DNA from: Pelotomaculum terephthalicicum JT
Lineage (GTDB): Bacteria > Bacillota > Desulfotomaculia > Desulfotomaculales > Pelotomaculaceae
NCBI RefSeq assembly: GCF_022410535.1
Contig: NZ_JAKNBL010000017.1
Span: forward strand, 1-56,209
Direction of reading: 5' to 3'
DNA: 56,209 bases
The translations under genes and the position numbers were made by a program. Each line of letters begins with the position of its first letter. The first letter of the stretch is position 1. The notes under the pieces were generated by a model. It did no database searches. It was not told the DNA's origin and saw nothing but the letters and a program-made list of their open reading frames with translations. Positions 55,297 through 56,209 of this stretch are shown in pieces.

Positions 55297-55516
55297 GAAA
55301 ACACTACGTATACTAAAAGCAAAAGCGTGCTATGGACATCTTGGCGGCATGCTGGGAGGCAGACTTTTTGAGCCTCCGCTGGAGCAGGGCTGGTTTGAGC
55401 AGGACGGAGACAAGACAACGGTATATTTTGGCAAGCAAGCGTTTCAGGGCATTACGCACTGTCTTTCCCGCGCTGGAAGCTTATGGAAATTGATAAGAAG
55501 AAAGAAGGTATTTATC
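55289..55516 (+). pseudogene. ArsR-like regulator fragment
   Basis: The segment AKACYGHLGGMLGGRLFE and GWFEQDGDKTTVYF matches the dimerisation end of larger ArsR-family proteins (usually ...CYDHLAG-x-LG). The winged helix is missing. It is read in frame with the next gene but is probably unrelated to it. Confidence 0.55.
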
Positions 55517-55771
55517 TTGAAAACATGTATTTCCTGTGGTATGCCAATGACAAAGCCCCCGGATTATCCACTGGCGGATGAAAGTAAAGATTACTGCATC
55601 TATTGCGCGAGGCCGGATGGTTCTATGCAGTCCTATCCGGAAAAGCTGGAAGGTACTACAGAATTTCTCATCCGCACCCAGGGGCTTGATAAAGACGCTG
55701 CGCATCAGATCGCCATTCGTACTTTAGCAAAGCTTCCTGCGTGGAAAGGCAAAGAAAATAACATAGAATAA
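55517..55771 (+). CDS. Zinc-ribbon domain protein (84 aa)
   Basis: A complete small protein of the putative zinc-ribbon family: C-I-S-C-G-M-P-M at the start and YCIYCARPDGSMQSYPEKLE, giving a C-x2-C...C-x2-C site, followed by helices with the late TLAKLPAWK. Role unknown in the family. The start is TTG at 55517, with AGAAGGT at 7 nt; the frame continues upstream into an ArsR fragment and makes a misleading 160-residue frame. Confidence 0.75.
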   Translation: MKTCISCGMPMTKPPDYPLADESKDYCIYCARPDGSMQSYPEKLEGTTEFLIRTQGLDKDAAHQIAIRTLAKLPAWKGKENNIE

Positions 55772-55860
55772 ACCTTATTATAAGATCTGCTGAGAAATAT
55801 CCCGGCAGGTCTTTTTGCATACGGCTTGGGGAATTTAATCGGAGGCAGCACATACGTCAA

Positions 55861-56061
55861 TTATTCAACGTCGTAACCAACGTCTTCTACTTTTTCAGCG
55901 ATTTCTTTTTTGGTCACTTGGCCCGGGTCAAACGTCACCAGGGCAATCTTTTCGGGAAGCCGGATATCAATGTCCTTGACCCCATTTACCCCTTTCAGCG
56001 CGCCGCGCACATGTGCCGCACAATTGTTGCAGTCTACATTTAGAACTTTAATTGTTTCCAT
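55861..56061 (-). CDS. CopZ-like heavy-metal-binding protein
   Basis: A 66-residue HMA-domain protein with the metal site C11-x2-C14 (NVDCNNCAAHV) and AEKVEDVGYDVE at the end. It ferries copper or a similar metal to an exporter or simply buffers it. ATG at 56061 has AAGGAGG at 10 nt. The usual M-x-C-x-x-C methionine is replaced by V-D, so its metal preference may differ from classical CopZ. Confidence 0.87.
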   Translation of the reverse strand: METIKVLNVDCNNCAAHVRGALKGVNGVKDIDIRLPEKIALVTFDPGQVTKKEIAEKVEDVGYDVE

Positions 56062-56083
56062 ATTCCTGATTCCTCCTTGAAAA

Positions 56084-56140
56084 TTAAATAGCCTCTCGGC
56101 ATTCGCCGAGGCAGATGGCACAAGGCTTTGCTTGAACCAT
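56084..56140 (-). CDS. 18-residue Cys-rich micro-ORF upstream of copZ-like gene
   Basis: ATG at 56140 to TAA at 56084, with AGGAGG 12 nt before. The product has three cysteines in KPCAICLGEC, a possible metal-binding site. It lies 22 bp before the copZ-like gene. It could be a microprotein, a regulatory leader peptide, or chance; the good ribosome site and metal-like motif favour the first two. Confidence 0.4.
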   Translation of the reverse strand: MVQAKPCAICLGECREAI

Positions 56141-56209
56141 CGTTATTGAATTCCTCCTACTTACCATAGAGGAATTTTTTTTAAATCCGCATCCAATTGG
56201 GAATTCGGA

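Noticed and set aside
55289-55771. Single 160-codon gene joining an ArsR-like end to a zinc ribbon
   Set aside because: A TTG with a good ribosome site at 55517 gives a complete zinc-ribbon protein; the upstream part matches the wrong end of a regulator.

Overview
The window looks like a chromosome segment of an anaerobic, spore-forming Firmicute of the Desulfotomaculum/Pelotomaculum (Peptococcaceae) type. This is inferred from gene content, not from a marker gene. The evidence is a SpoVAF-type germination protein, a DsrC with both redox cysteines, a small siroheme protein, the [FeFe]-hydrogenase maturase HydE, remnants of corrinoid methyltransferase genes, a TRAP transporter, many c-di-GMP proteins, and Firmicute-style Shine-Dalgarno sites with frequent TTG/GTG starts.

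Layout. 1-0.9 kb: no convincing gene; a GC-rich patch, a long perfect hairpin, and a tandem array of about nine degenerate ~41-nt hairpin units. 0.9-12 kb: a DUF896 protein, spoVAF, a small winged-helix protein, an HD-GYP protein, a two-gene siroheme/Cys-rich operon, and two large divergent GGDEF+HD-GYP receptors. 12-16.5 kb: an AT-rich agr-type quorum-sensing locus with two paralogous membrane proteins, AgrB, an AgrD-like pre-peptide of only 39 codons, a short GHKL kinase and a LytTR regulator, followed by several structured intergenic elements. 16.5-22.5 kb: a TRAP transporter (dctPQM), an acyl-CoA synthetase and a GAF-GGDEF protein. 22.6-35.2 kb: a long minus-strand C-P lyase operon, phnG-H-I-J-K, a hexapeptide transferase, phnL, phnD-C-E-E, phnM, a GNAT protein, an IMPase-family phosphatase and a PhnF-like regulator. 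It lacks phnN and phnP. 35.4-39 kb: AT-rich accessory DNA (an HD protein, two unknown small genes, a MITE-like element) and an AprX-type protease. 39-46 kb: a sulfur/Fe-S locus (hydE, dsrC, two tandem PLP trans-sulfuration enzymes, a TusA-ThiS fusion, an Rrf2 regulator, iscU, and a divergent iscS whose promoter carries a perfect dyad). 46-56 kb: pdxS, cysK, bioB with a BirA box, a TtcA-like protein, a zinc-ribbon protein and a CopZ-like chaperone, separated by decayed gene pieces.

How it fits together. Three themes recur. Signalling: four c-di-GMP proteins plus a peptide quorum-sensing system. Phosphonate use: import by PhnCDE, C-P cleavage by PhnGHIJKLM, control by a GntR/UTRA protein. Sulfur handling: cysteine synthesis and lysis, cysteine desulfurase and IscU, TusA/ThiS and DsrC sulfur carriers, siroheme protein, and the Fe-S/radical-SAM enzymes that use the products. 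Two stretches (48.0-49.0 and 52.4-55.5 kb) are graveyards in which conserved genes are reduced to joined pieces. Either real decay or assembly error could explain them.

Limits: all identifications are by eye from protein motifs and family knowledge. No search, fold prediction or alignment was run.
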